Positions 24,201 through 32,178 of a stretch of DNA of 64,000 nt are shown here, one piece after another. Within the stretch, counting starts at the first letter, position 1; each line of letters starts with the position of its first letter. Origin of the DNA: Hydractinia symbiolongicarpus (Eukaryota > Cnidaria > Hydrozoa > Anthoathecata > Hydractiniidae); NCBI RefSeq assembly GCF_029227915.1, contig NC_079884.1, positions 27,530,001-27,594,000 of the forward strand, in the 5' to 3' direction. The position numbers were made by a program, and so were the translations under genes. A model generated the notes under the pieces. The model had not been told where the DNA came from. It did no database searches and saw nothing but the letters and a program-made list of their open reading frames with translations.

Positions 24201-24891
24201 TTTAATGGCAGTTGGTGCAACTGTAATACTCACTAAGAACCAAAAAGGTCTTACGGGCCTCGGTCTTAATAATGGTGCGATGGGAAAAGTAATTGCAATC
24301 CTTTATTCGCCAAATATGTCACCACCTGAATTTCCTATAGCTGTCATTGTCGATTTCCCAAATTATAAAGGCCCAATATGGATTCCAGAACATCCAACAT
24401 GGATACCAATTACTGCTGTTGAAGGTCGATGTGAATCTAATTGTTGCAGCAGAAATGGCCTGCCATTGATGCCAGGATATGCGATAACAATTGCTAAAAG
24501 TCAGGGTATGTCGATTGGAGATGGTAAAACTGCCACCCACATGCGTATCAAGTTACAACAATCAATTCAGATGGAAAAAAATAACCTTGGTACAGCTTAC
24601 ACTGCATTTTCAAGATGCGAAAAAGAAAGGAATTGGGCACTTGTCGAGCCAATTACTCAAGAACGTCTCTTGTACGTTAATACACATCCTCGTATGAAAG
24701 CCAGACAAGAGGAAGAGCAACGACTGAAAGCATTATCGAATGAAACCATCAAAAAATTTGATATCACTATAGTAAAGTATATTAACTTGCTGAAAGACCT
24801 TGACGAGTTTTGCGATGATGATATTGAAGATGCAGTTTGTCCTTCACCATCTGCAGATTGCTCATGTATTATATGCACATCTCAATCATAA
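18250..24891 (+). CDS. Helitron-type replicase: 2A peptide, OTU protease, DUF6570-like, Rep, PIF1 helicase
   Basis: This is one uninterrupted 2213-residue ORF of a rolling-circle transposon. Residues 1-89 are a hydrophobic leader ending in a 2A-like ribosome-skipping motif (residues 83-90). An OTU cysteine protease fold spans about 136-297, with D141 and C144 in KGDGNCFYRA and H290 in NHYQSL. A Lys/Pro-rich basic tract spans 364-400. A Cys-x2-Cys pair set (C541/C544, C581/C584) opens a DUF6570-like region. The Helitron N-terminal domain follows, then the Rep nuclease with H1108-G-H1110 and a tyrosine motif Y1334/Y1338/K1341. A PIF1-type helicase carries GTAGVGKT (1700-1707), DERSM (1800-1804), GDLGQLG (1838-1844) and TAFSR (about 2118-2122). 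Rep nicks and joins DNA ends; the helicase unwinds. No endonuclease domain follows the helicase. It is intact and probably recently active. I read it as Helentron/Helitron2-like. Confidence 0.93.
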   Translation: MISVQAYRATIGSFYNVAASCSNNIRNETTNFYSRSEMFFDQIDGNNNFIHFLKLFISIIFMCCLSCNINLASLKLLLLLSGDIESNPGPFNNNDIDFQIALQDSYATHLLNQSTSADQIVAYARSIGLSNITYREVTKGDGNCFYRAVVQQLNRPEIRQIVPLGLHFQNHLQLRAAVVKFVRENSNLEIFQNNRIFLTIKPEEWERDIQTQSRPTVDVEEIFIRATAIILGVNILITADTSTATRPYTLISPTHDETHDIPGEQQVAHLLTDGTTAGAFILLGRVNQNHYQSLIFDDNVSVTPVTSSTSLSPPKKIPCLSSKYPENITNEKPGEKEVTTLNQNQDLLVEKIMKSYMSAAIIPKKVKPKHKPKSKPKPKPTPKPTTKPTTKRKRKPNYNKEPALKLKCLQLNIKYEEPKVNETSMETFNRHRRIIYSCKKNISKTAVSNQENGSLKKPPASKHTYSLPHLTLPITTHNLVNILPTTQSIQTTQSVPTIVTDNQTSDQIYGNETSSIHQNPDVVAAVIQFEEGEKLHSLATCKTCRETRPVFHATPPISPTAENETKPIAVKPWKIFSDGRCDRCHRESLSRFKKNVTTPARFSGILSVDDDDLGPLHDNIRHNDMHFLPVPPYLQNLTILEVALIRRITVIMNIHLLRYGMLASKGHCISFPQRMQIAKELPSLPSQVGIVVIKKKGSRNSVQQYTVQRGKVENALRGLYFGYPEGGTEYPDTNSEHLYNGSDHIDKPLKGRYFQFLPNEYYKDVSIKYDRIQNLPEMRSELPGLPVVEMPHIIPEEDKGPAENQFLENLPQDDESITRSGLVCPLESKDADKELRTILQKLLGSEDAVNQALEHGTIANANLEYTREQPIRELKTPGFFTMAYPTVFINGNCDLTVPRLSKINFEEYIEHIYYCSDNRVARHPYLKFFLLNMRLRMQALQQGSFLVSQQLNDAHLTIAELRDNLQNDDDSVPRKIISIGKNLVNTDPYWRDQKKKVDALLFFRRNEFGDLPAYFDTNSCAEFHWKPLHELLIKYHALINNLNEDTVRQQMENDSKFKREMILQNLHIVTQYFDARTINYFATVNKKVFQYNDSWWRYEFAKGRGEIHGHAIISSSKHAQKVKTIMDGLSNDVPDSQASQTAAQELQNWLQTTNEDSDDIFSPIFTSLHPAGGNEIIDTSGIRTWVPNKNQWPTPEGSQAPPDHNPLAQELADVANHEGGIREQHTYLVNRIGLHNCNSSCLRYRRKNNKEKDTAPKKYCRFHFGDLDPQTKKTSGKEIHPFHAVITKGEHPRYEGPRDHPRLMMHVKTRLLSWLANCDSQVIIDQDLLALQKYIAGYACKGAASTEDLVHVYRHLIENTADGSTVKNLAQRLLQKIAGLVDVPGAAADFINSGGRLTRCTRNFRYIGISGFRALDTSGEDGTVTKNSTLDKYLSDKRRETEPEISLWNWSKKCNCTCKVDHVPVFTGISTKPVWPVTEDYAKAMLVIFSVGTWHNTEELKGQHESFAAALASFVQTENCPPILIDALKEAKQSFDKKSERKQSHTRVINNETDNQSSCQSSQYTDASSQSSQNSVIAQMNIGRAIMRDIARHHVADINEPDVQQVLPNGGPTFDWNNYAIQSFGSQWPINADTWLQSISEEAERNELHLADDCTLPQINILNANELQRTVIGINLQHLLQVAKGTLPTGTQPLRLLIQGTAGVGKTFIITALTRIVRRIFKRNSAVMNLAPTGAASVLIPNGRTIHSMTPPPHKLKKDKNLNSVQLSDYPLGDVSLRKLRKYTGMHENNELKLFQLNIDERSMQSKLLVAWCSQRLCEATGDFDNYYGGVPAVNFFGDLGQLGPIRALDLHQPPKHDDSTINFAGYAIYRSFQDVIVLTETMRQGPDQLALLQRLLRIRNGSITQQDWQDINSRYEDGLPQTEKCNFSHGRVLTLMETWNEVNEENHNKLASLGVPVAVIPSRGSGKHHSLTDKQLGQIPLISLMAVGATVILTKNQKGLTGLGLNNGAMGKVIAILYSPNMSPPEFPIAVIVDFPNYKGPIWIPEHPTWIPITAVEGRCESNCCSRNGLPLMPGYAITIAKSQGMSIGDGKTATHMRIKLQQSIQMEKNNLGTAYTAFSRCEKERNWALVEPITQERLLYVNTHPRMKARQEEEQRLKALSNETIKKFDITIVKYINLLKDLDEFCDDDIEDAVCPSPSADCSCIICTSQS
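18475..18519 (+). other. 2A-like ribosome-skipping site in the replicase ORF
   Basis: Residues 76-90 end in GDIESNPGP, which matches the 2A consensus (D-V/I-E-x-N-P-G-P) at every position, preceded by a leucine-rich stretch as in known 2A peptides. Skipping between G89 and P90 would release an 89-residue leader and start the OTU-bearing protein at Pro90. The hydrophobic segment (about 49-80) could serve as a signal or membrane anchor when skipping fails. 2A-like sequences are known in some non-LTR retrotransposons and sea urchin NLR genes. Confidence 0.88.
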
Positions 24892-25020
24892 TGATAATCA
24901 CAACTGAAATTAACCTATGTTGCAGATAATATACATTAAAAAACATTGTATATGTTCATATATTTGTTGTGAAATCAATATGCGAAGTAAAATTTTGATT
25001 TAGAAAATAAACAAAATAAA
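24892..25020 (+). other. 3' UTR with polyadenylation signals
   Basis: This is a short AT-rich stretch after the TAA of the replicase, with AATAAA at 25006-25011 and 25015-25020, immediately before the minisatellite. Confidence 0.6.
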
Positions 25021-25556
25021 AACCGTCTGACCATGAATTCGTAATTATTGGATGTAATAAGCCGAAGTCAAATACTTGATTTAATATCAATGTATAGTAA
25101 GCTGTATCCAAGAATCATGGTAAACATTTTTAATTCAACAGACAGAATAGTTGTTTCTCAAAACAACCGTCTGCCCATGAATTCGTAATTATTGGATGTA
25201 ATAAGCCGAAGTCAAATACTTGATTATAATATCAATGTATAGTAAGCTGTATCCAAGAATCATGGTAAACATTTTTAGTTCGACAGACAGAATAGTTGTT
25301 TCTCAAAACAACCGTCTGCCCATGAATTCGTAATTATTGGATGTAATAAGCCGAAGTCAAACACTTGATCTAATATCAATGTGTAGTAAGCTGTATCCAA
25401 GAATCATGGTAAACATTTTTAGTTCAACAGACAGAATAGTTGTTTCTCAAAACAACCGTCTGCCCATGAATTCGTAATTATTGGATGTAATAAGCCGAAG
25501 TCAGATACTTGATTTAATATCAATGTATAGTAAGCTGTATCCAAGAATCATGGTTA
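25021..25556 (+). repeat. 144-bp minisatellite, about 3.7 copies, each with a hairpin
   Basis: The segment aaccgtctg...catgaattcg starts at 25021, 25165, 25310 and 25454 (periods 144, 145, 144). Copies are more than 95 percent alike by eye. At each copy junction, cagac ... gttgttt-ctca-aaacaac ... gtctg forms an inverted repeat: an inner 7-bp stem with a 4-nt loop, flanked by a 5-bp cagac/gtctg pair. It lies directly downstream of the Helitron ORF. Tandem repeats near the ends are a known feature of Helentron/DINE elements, so this may belong to the element's 3' region. Confidence 0.85.
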
Positions 25557-28046
25557 AAATAAAGTAAAAATACTCTGCCTAACATCAGGCATCACGATGT
25601 GTGATTATTATCAACAAACTCAATTTAAAGGCAAATTAATCCTCGTTTTTTGTAAGAAGCCTAAGCATTTGTGTGCACTCAAAGTTTATTAAAGTTTTGA
25701 TAATCAAATTTAAATTGTCCTTATTTAACACTGAAAAATCTTTTATTTACAAGGCTTTTTGTCTAAAATGCATGCTCATTAACACATACCAAGTCTTAAG
25801 TTACTGAAGGCCCTAATATAATCAAGTTTGTAACCTGACTTTTGGGTTGATTTACCTTCTTGTCTTTTTTCCTTCTAAGAATGTAAAACAAAAGGTTTTT
25901 AACATTAAGCTAAGTCAATTTAAAAGTGGGTCACTTCTTGGTTTCCTCCCCTTTTTTTGTAAAATTTTATGTGTTAATAAAAGCATACAGTGTATGACAT
26001 TCTAAAAATTTAGTTACATATATTGCGTATGTATATATACTTAAAATTATGCCAGGGGTTCATATAACTTAATTTATGGAAACGTTACTGAGAGAAAGCG
26101 TTTAAGCCAAAAAAGAAATGTTTTTTTGCATAAAATGAAATTTAACATTGTGATTGACTTTACTAAGTTTCAAGTTTTACTAAGTTAACACAAAAATTAG
26201 ATTTGAACTTTTTGTGTTTATTTTGCAAAAGTTTTTACAAATTAAGTATGATCCATCATTGAGTATGGTAACTATTGAAACCAATGTCAGTAAATCCTGA
26301 AATGTAAAATCTGACACTTTAATGTTCCTCAAAATGAGTATATTATGAAAAGATTTTATTATATGATAATTTTTAACTGGCCATGATGATACTTAAGATA
26401 TCACACAGTCTTGATTTTAAACCACGAAGGAAAAAAATTAAAAATTATGTGAGGACATTAAAGAGATATATCGGTGAGGATAGGTCCGGTTGTAAGGGGA
26501 TGGAGGAGACCGGCAATTAATACCTTATAAAAAGGAATTGAATTTGCACTAAATATGTGAAAGTTAATGTATTTTGTAATTTGAATGATACTGTACAGTT
26601 TCAGTTCCTTTGTTGCTCTCTTTTGTCTTTTTCCTGTTTTCAGGTACTATAATAAACTTTCAAGGAATTTGTAGAAGACGTTAGCAAGTTTTTTCAAATT
26701 CTACTGGAAGATATAACATGGCAGTTATTTTAAGTGAAAAACAATCAGATAAGTACCTCTTATTAATTAATTTTATATTTAAATGTGTACTATACATAAA
26801 GGCGAGACCATTTTCATTGTGTAATGTAATTTTTAAGTTATTTTAACAATTTTGAAACCACACCCTTTTTAAATTTCCTTCTGTATAAAATTTGACATGA
26901 TTATGTCATTGTACCACCAGTAAAATCTTTGCTAATTTTTCACATCAGTATTTTTCATGACTACTCTGTCACAGTTAGTTTGGACAGCCAAATGATCATG
27001 TCATTTGATTTTTTGACTGCTTAATTCATAATGCAGTTACTTTAGTACGAAAATTAACATTCTAGTTGTAAATCATTTAGGAAATTTCTTTACATTAACA
27101 ATGGCAATTGATCACATATGAGAAAAAAGTAGAGGATGAGACATACTAGAGGATTTATTTGGTAAGCATATACTTTACAAGCTTTTTTCTGAAATCGTAG
27201 CATTAAGGGTGGGGAGTGGTAGAGCCTTAGTTCTAGCCTGTGTTTGGAAATTTGATTGTTCTAACTTTATTTTTAAGAGTTACACAATTTTCTAATCATC
27301 ATAATCCTCAAATAATTCCCCTTGTTTATATCAGTTATTAGTATAGTATCTTACTGTTATAGGACCCCTCATAGTTGCTAGTGACAACAAGGTTGCAAAG
27401 TGAGAAAAATGATTAGAAGTTTACCAGTATTGCAGTTAATAGACAGATTGAACTTGTTTGTTAGGTCTACTTTTATACGGTAGCAGTAACGTCACGTAGA
27501 ATTCAAATCAAGATTTTAAATTACCTGTGAAGCTACTTACGTTAAACGTCTTCTGGATACGTATGGCCGTATATAGTAGGCGAGATATGTTGCTACATTT
27601 ACTTGTTATATAAAACCATTTGGCACTGAATATTTCCTTTGATATTGTTTTGTTCCATAGCATAGATTATTTGTGAGTTTAGTCAGTAAATTTTAGCTAC
27701 CACAAGGGAATTAATTTAGCAAGCTTTTGTCCATTTGGCGAAAATTCATTTTTTTCTTGGTATTTTTGGGAAAAATTAATAATAAATATATATATTAGTA
27801 TACATATAGAAAATTGTTCTGAAGTATTTCATTATATCGTCTGCACCAGACAGTTAGGGACCGTTCACATATTACGTAATAAATTTTTTATAAATATCCA
27901 AATAAATATCCAAATAAATATGTACAAAATTGACTACTGTATTTTTTTGTCACTATGTAGCACCTTGTAGATTTTTTGACCATTCTTTAATTTTATTATT
28001 AAACATTCATAAATAATAAGATTCTTTCTAAGCATCCGAAAATATA
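25557..28046. other. AT-rich non-coding stretch
   Basis: No supportable coding exon on either strand. Points of note are a gggaccgttcacatattacg segment near 27858 that looks like the terminus of an old DNA element, a short tandem of aaatatccaaat at 27890-27915, and a TATA-like ttataaaaagg near 26523. None is strong enough to call. Confidence 0.4.
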
Positions 28047-28048
28047 TA

Positions 28049-28577
28049 CAGTACACTCCCGATAACTCGAACGCCCAATAACTCGAACTTCCAGTAACTT
28101 GAACTGTTTTTGAATTCCCGTTGAACCTTCACTAATACTTTCTCACAAAAATCACTCGATAACTCGAACCCCCGATAACTCGAACATTTGTTAAGTCGAA
28201 CCTGGACAGAAATTCCCCCGATAACTCGAACTTCAGAGGAAAAATGAAAACAATCTCGGTAAAAAGTGACTACTTTTCTTTCAATAATATAAATTGTTCT
28301 TCCAAAGTTGACAAAAACTTTTTTCTCCTGTATTTTAATTGACAGAGAGAGACGTTACCGCTACAGTGAAACAGAGTCACATTAGAACTTTTTTCAGTGA
28401 TGTATAACTATGACTGTATTCTTGTTAGAATAGAAAAGAAAAAAAAATTTTAATAACTCGAACTATTTTCACTTATCGGCCAAAGTTCGAGTTATCGAAT
28501 GCCCCGGTAAGTCGAACATTCGATAACTCGAACTATTTTTTTGGTCCCTTGAGGTTCGAGTTATCGGGAGTGTACTG
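28049..28577. mobile_element. pogo/Tigger-like MITE (Tc1/mariner superfamily)
   Basis: A 529-bp element with terminal inverted repeats of about 24 bp, cagtacactcccgataactc at the left (28049) and the inverse gagttatcgggagtgtactg at the right (28577), flanked by TA duplications (28047-28048 and 28578-28579). Internal copies of ataactcgaac occur at both ends. There is no transposase frame, so it is non-autonomous. The CAGT-type ends and TA target fit the pogo/Tigger group. Its right end lies 76 bp upstream of the ATG of the small RGG gene. Confidence 0.85.
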
Positions 28578-28653
28578 TACTGATAATCTAGAAATAATTT
28601 GTGATGTTTTACAACTGATTTATTTGTGTTTTTTAGCAAATATAGAGAAAAAA

Positions 28654-29235
28654 ATGGCGGCACAAATTAACTTAGAACTTGGTAAGTATATTATTGATTT
28701 TGTTACTATTAGTGGTATTAATAAATAAAAAAATTATACCTGTTATTATATATTATACCGTTTTTTATAGTTTCACTTTATGCTAAATTCGTGGAGCACA
28801 GGATACAACATCCTGGCTCCATGAATTATCGGTCGTTTGGCCGATGGCTAAAGCAGGGTGGGGTCGAGTGGACCAATGAAGAAGACCCCACCGAAACAGC
28901 TCCCAACATGGAATTGAGTAAGAAATCACTTTTCATGTATTCAAAATTTTGTTAGGATCTAAAACTTTGGTATACCTTAGGTATTATCTATGTTACTTAT
29001 TGTATTAACCTTTACATTATTTTTTCTTTAAGTGCAAGTATGGACAAAATTTTTACAGTACAGACTTAGACATAGCGGGTCAATGGACCTAGAAGTGTTT
29101 GGACGTTGGGTGCATAATGGCGGGGTTGAGTTTTGTGGTGGGCGACGGGATCGTGGTAGAAGTAGCAGTCGTGGTTGGAGACGCGGTCGTGGTGGGAGAC
29201 GCGGTCGTGGTGGGCCGTATAAGCCACAATATTAA
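28654..29235 (+). CDS. three-exon small RGG-box protein with an internally duplicated domain
   Basis: Three exons join in frame: 28654-28681 (ATG, donor g/gtaagt), 28771-28917 (acceptor ttttttatag, donor a/gtaaga) and 29033-29235 (acceptor tttctttaag, stop TAA). They total 378 nt, for 125 residues. Exon 2 and exon 3 each encode one copy of a module of about 35 residues that shares KF-x3-R-x2-H-x-GSM and FGRW-x3-GGVE, so the exons look duplicated. The C terminus is an arginine/glycine box ending in RGRGGPYKPQY, as in RNA-binding or methylated RGG proteins. The tgttttttag before the ATG could be an upstream splice or trans-splice acceptor. AATAAA lies at 29285-29290. I do not recognise the repeated module. 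Capture by the surrounding element is possible. Confidence 0.72.
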
Positions 29236-29640
29236 AATGTATTTTTATTACTAACCCTTTGTAAAACGAGGTGCACTTTTTTTTAATAAAATATCCTAAA
29301 TTTAAAATGGGCCTAAATATTGCCAAAATTCAAACAATTGCTAAACTATTTTTCAGGCTGAATTTAAAATAAATACTTTGAAAAAAACAACATTTTTTCC
29401 ATTGAAAAAAATAAATACTTTGAAAAAAACAACATTTTTTCCATTGAAATTAACTAGATAAACAAATATTTTGTCTACCTTGTTTTACGAAGGGTTAGAT
29501 GTTATTAAATTTGTTAATTATCTTAACTCTATATTGAAGAATTTTTTTATTCCCTTGATAGATTCAAAATTTTAATGTCAACTGATGGACACCATCATAA
29601 ATTAAGCTATTCCAAAACGAATATCAAATGAGATATATTT
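29236..29640 (+). other. 3' flank of the RGG gene with a 42-bp tandem duplication
   Basis: It holds the polyadenylation signal at 29285-29290 and a 42-bp direct duplication (aaatactttgaaaaaaacaa at 29371 and again at 29413). No other gene is seen. Confidence 0.6.
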
Positions 29641-29664
29641 TTATCCACCTTGTTGCGACGGGTA

Positions 29665-30405
29665 AACGTAAAGGACGGGCGATCCCGTGGATTTTTACAC
29701 GGGCAGGCGTCGTCTGTCTGTTCGTGCCTCTGTTTGTCTTTTTGTTACGGAAATGTGATATATAAAGGATGGGCGACCCCTTGTTTTTTCAAAGGGCTAC
29801 CAACTAGTCTCTATAATAATAGCCGTCGTCTGGCTGTGTGTTCAAAAGGGTTACCGCGTCCTGTTACGGAAACACGAAATGTGATATATAAAGGACGGGC
29901 GACCCCGTGGATTTCTCCACGGGTTAACGACTAGTCTCTTTAATAATAGCCGTATTTTGTCGGTCTGTCCGCGAGGAATACGTCGTGTTACGGAAACACG
30001 AAATGAGTTACATAAAGGACGGACGACTCCGTGGAATCTTCCACGAGTAACCGACTATCTCTTTAATAATAGCCGTCGTCTGTCTGTGTGTCCGCGAAAG
30101 CCGCGTCCTGTTACGGAAACACGAAATGCGATATATAAAGGACGGGCGACCCCGTGGATTTTTCCACGGGTTAACGACTAGTCTCTATTATAATAGCCGT
30201 ATTTTGTCTGTGTGTTCAAAAGGGTGACCGCGTCCCGTAACGGAAACACGAAATGTGATATATAAAGGACGGGCGACGCCGTGGATTTTTCCACGGGCTA
30301 ACGACTAGTCTCTTTTTAATAATAGCAGTATTCTGTCTGTCTCTACGCAAGATGGTAACCACAGTAGCATGACATGAAATGCAGTATATAGCTAAAGGAC
30401 GGGTA
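29665..30405 (+). repeat. ~124-bp tandem repeats carrying conserved hairpins
   Basis: Six units start with aaggacgg(g)c at 29671, 29765, 29891, 30015, 30138 and 30265 (spacings 94, 126, 124, 123, 127), and a seventh start is near 30393. Each unit holds a stem next to gggcgac, for example cccgtgga/tccacggg at 29904-29923 and 30151-30170, then taacgactagtctct...aataatagccgt, then gttacggaaacacgaaatg. Units differ in primary sequence, yet the stem is largely kept by paired changes. It is GC-richer than its surroundings. The family is not recognised. Confidence 0.8.
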
Positions 30406-30407
30406 AA

Positions 30408-30790
30408 CTAATTGCCTACCCTTTTCATGCCTTTTCTTATGCTGTTGCCTGTGCCTCCCATGCCTTGCTTACCCCTGCCTTGCTGTTTCCTATTCCAGTT
30501 TCCCTGCCTGCCTTTGTCGTGTCTTTGAATTGCCGTCCTTCCTATGTCTTTCCTGGTGCCTGCCTACTATGCCCTTGCCTGTGCCTTCCATGCCTTGCCT
30601 ACCCCTGCCATGCTGATTCCTTGCCATCCTTCCTATGCCTTTCCTGGTGCCTGCCTACTATGCCGTTGCCTGTGCCTTCCATGTCTTGCCTACCCCCCTG
30701 CCTTGCCGATTCCCTGCCTGCCTTAGGCCGTGCCCTTTCCTTGCCGTGCTTAATGCCTTTGCCTTGGCAACCTCTCCGCAACACTTTCTA
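30408..30790 (+). repeat. C/T-rich minisatellite (ccttgcc-type), ~91-bp units
   Basis: A degenerate repeat of cctgcc, ccttgcc and tgccttcc. A longer unit starts ccttcctatg at 30537 and 30628 (91 bp apart). It creates long Cys/Leu/Pro-rich open frames that are repeat artefacts. It ends with ctctccgc (30772-30779) and a few bases before the satellite resumes. Confidence 0.8.
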
Positions 30791-30793
30791 TAC

Positions 30794-32128
30794 TTACTGT
30801 GGAACAAATCCTAGATGTTAGCGCGCGCTGAAGAAATAGAGACAGTTTCAAAAACTCCATTTTATTGACTTTCTAAAGATATCACTCCGCTTCAATTACA
30901 ACGGTTTCGTCACATATTCGTACCATCATGCACTCATCGATGTTTTTTCGGTGTTACCAGGTTCCATCGCTTATAACAGTAGAACGATTGACTGTGGCAC
31001 TTAATTGAACTGATTTTTGACTTTGATCTGATAGATGTGATAAATGAGACAATTGGACTCCAAGAAATACTATTCTTCTAAACTGGACATGATTATCGGA
31101 ACTCAGCGATTATACTGGTCCCTGTGGTAGCGCTTCATTTAAAAATTTAGATAAATAAGTCATTTTTACTGTCGGACAAATCCTAGCTGTTAGAACGCGC
31201 TGAAGAAAGAGAGACAGTTTCAAAAACTCCATTTCTTTGACTTTCTAACGGTGTCAATCCGTTTGAGTTACATCGGTTGCGTCACACATTCGTACCAATA
31301 TGTATTTAGAGATTTTTTCAGATATTACCAGGTTGCGTCGCTTTAAACAGTAAAACGATTGGCTGTGGGATTTAATTGAACTGCTTTTTGACTTTGATCT
31401 GATAAATTTGATAAATGAGACAATTGGACTCCAAGAAATAACATTCTTCTTAACTCGACATGTTTGTCGGAACTCAGCGATTACACTGGACCCTGTGGTA
31501 GCGCTTCAATTGAAAATTTAGATAAATAAGTCATTTTTACTTTGGGACCAATCCTAGCTGTTAGCGCGCGCTGAAGAAATAGAGACAGTTTCAAAAACTC
31601 TATTTCATTGACTTTCTAACGGTGTCAATTCGTTTGAGTTACATCGGTTGCGTCAGACATTCGTACCAATATGTATTTAGTGAGTTTTTTCCGATATCAC
31701 CAGGTTGCATCGCTTTTAACAGTAAAACGATTGGCTGTGGGACTTAATTGAAGTAATTTTTGACTTTGATCTGATAAATGTAATAAATGAGACAATTTAA
31801 CTCCAAGAAATAACATTCTTCTTAATTTGACATGATTGCTTGAACTCAGCAGTTACACTGGGCGCTGTGGCAGAGCTTTATTTGAAAATTTAGATAAAAA
31901 AGTCATTTTTTACTGTGGGACCAATCCTAGCCGTTAGTTTGGGCCGAAGAAATAGAGACAGTTTCAAAAACTACATTTAATAGATTTCCTAACGGTGTCA
32001 ATCCGTTTGAGTTACAACGGTTGCGTCACATATTCGTACCATCATGCACTTAACGATATTTTTCCAATGGGTTGCGTCACATATTCGTACCAACATGTAT
32101 TTAGCGATATTTTTCTGATATTCTGTAA
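30794..32128 (+). repeat. satellite block B (detached piece of array A)
   Basis: About 3.6 monomers on the plus strand that begin in mid-monomer at ttactgtgg, precisely the phase at which array A broke off at 15211 (gtcattttt). Its variants match 14108-15000 and 11880-12430 (for example actcatcgatgttttttcgg and gttgcgtcagacattcg). It ends within a monomer near 32128. In its last copy an internal deletion joins two gttgcgtcac segments. Confidence 0.93.
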
Positions 32129-32178
32129 ACAGTACTTACAATATCCATTAACACACGGATAATTTTTATAATTTTTAG

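Noticed and set aside
29066-29326. His/Asp-rich minus-strand ORF
   Set aside because: It is the antisense shadow of the RGG box of the three-exon gene.
29650-30181. Two ORFs with repeated YKGRATPW segments
   Set aside because: They translate the 124-bp hairpin repeats. The 124/126/123/127 spacing breaks the frame, and changes follow stem pairing rather than codons.
30465-30821. Cys/Leu/Pro-rich ORF of 118 codons
   Set aside because: It comes entirely from the ccttgcc minisatellite and runs into satellite; open in several frames at once.
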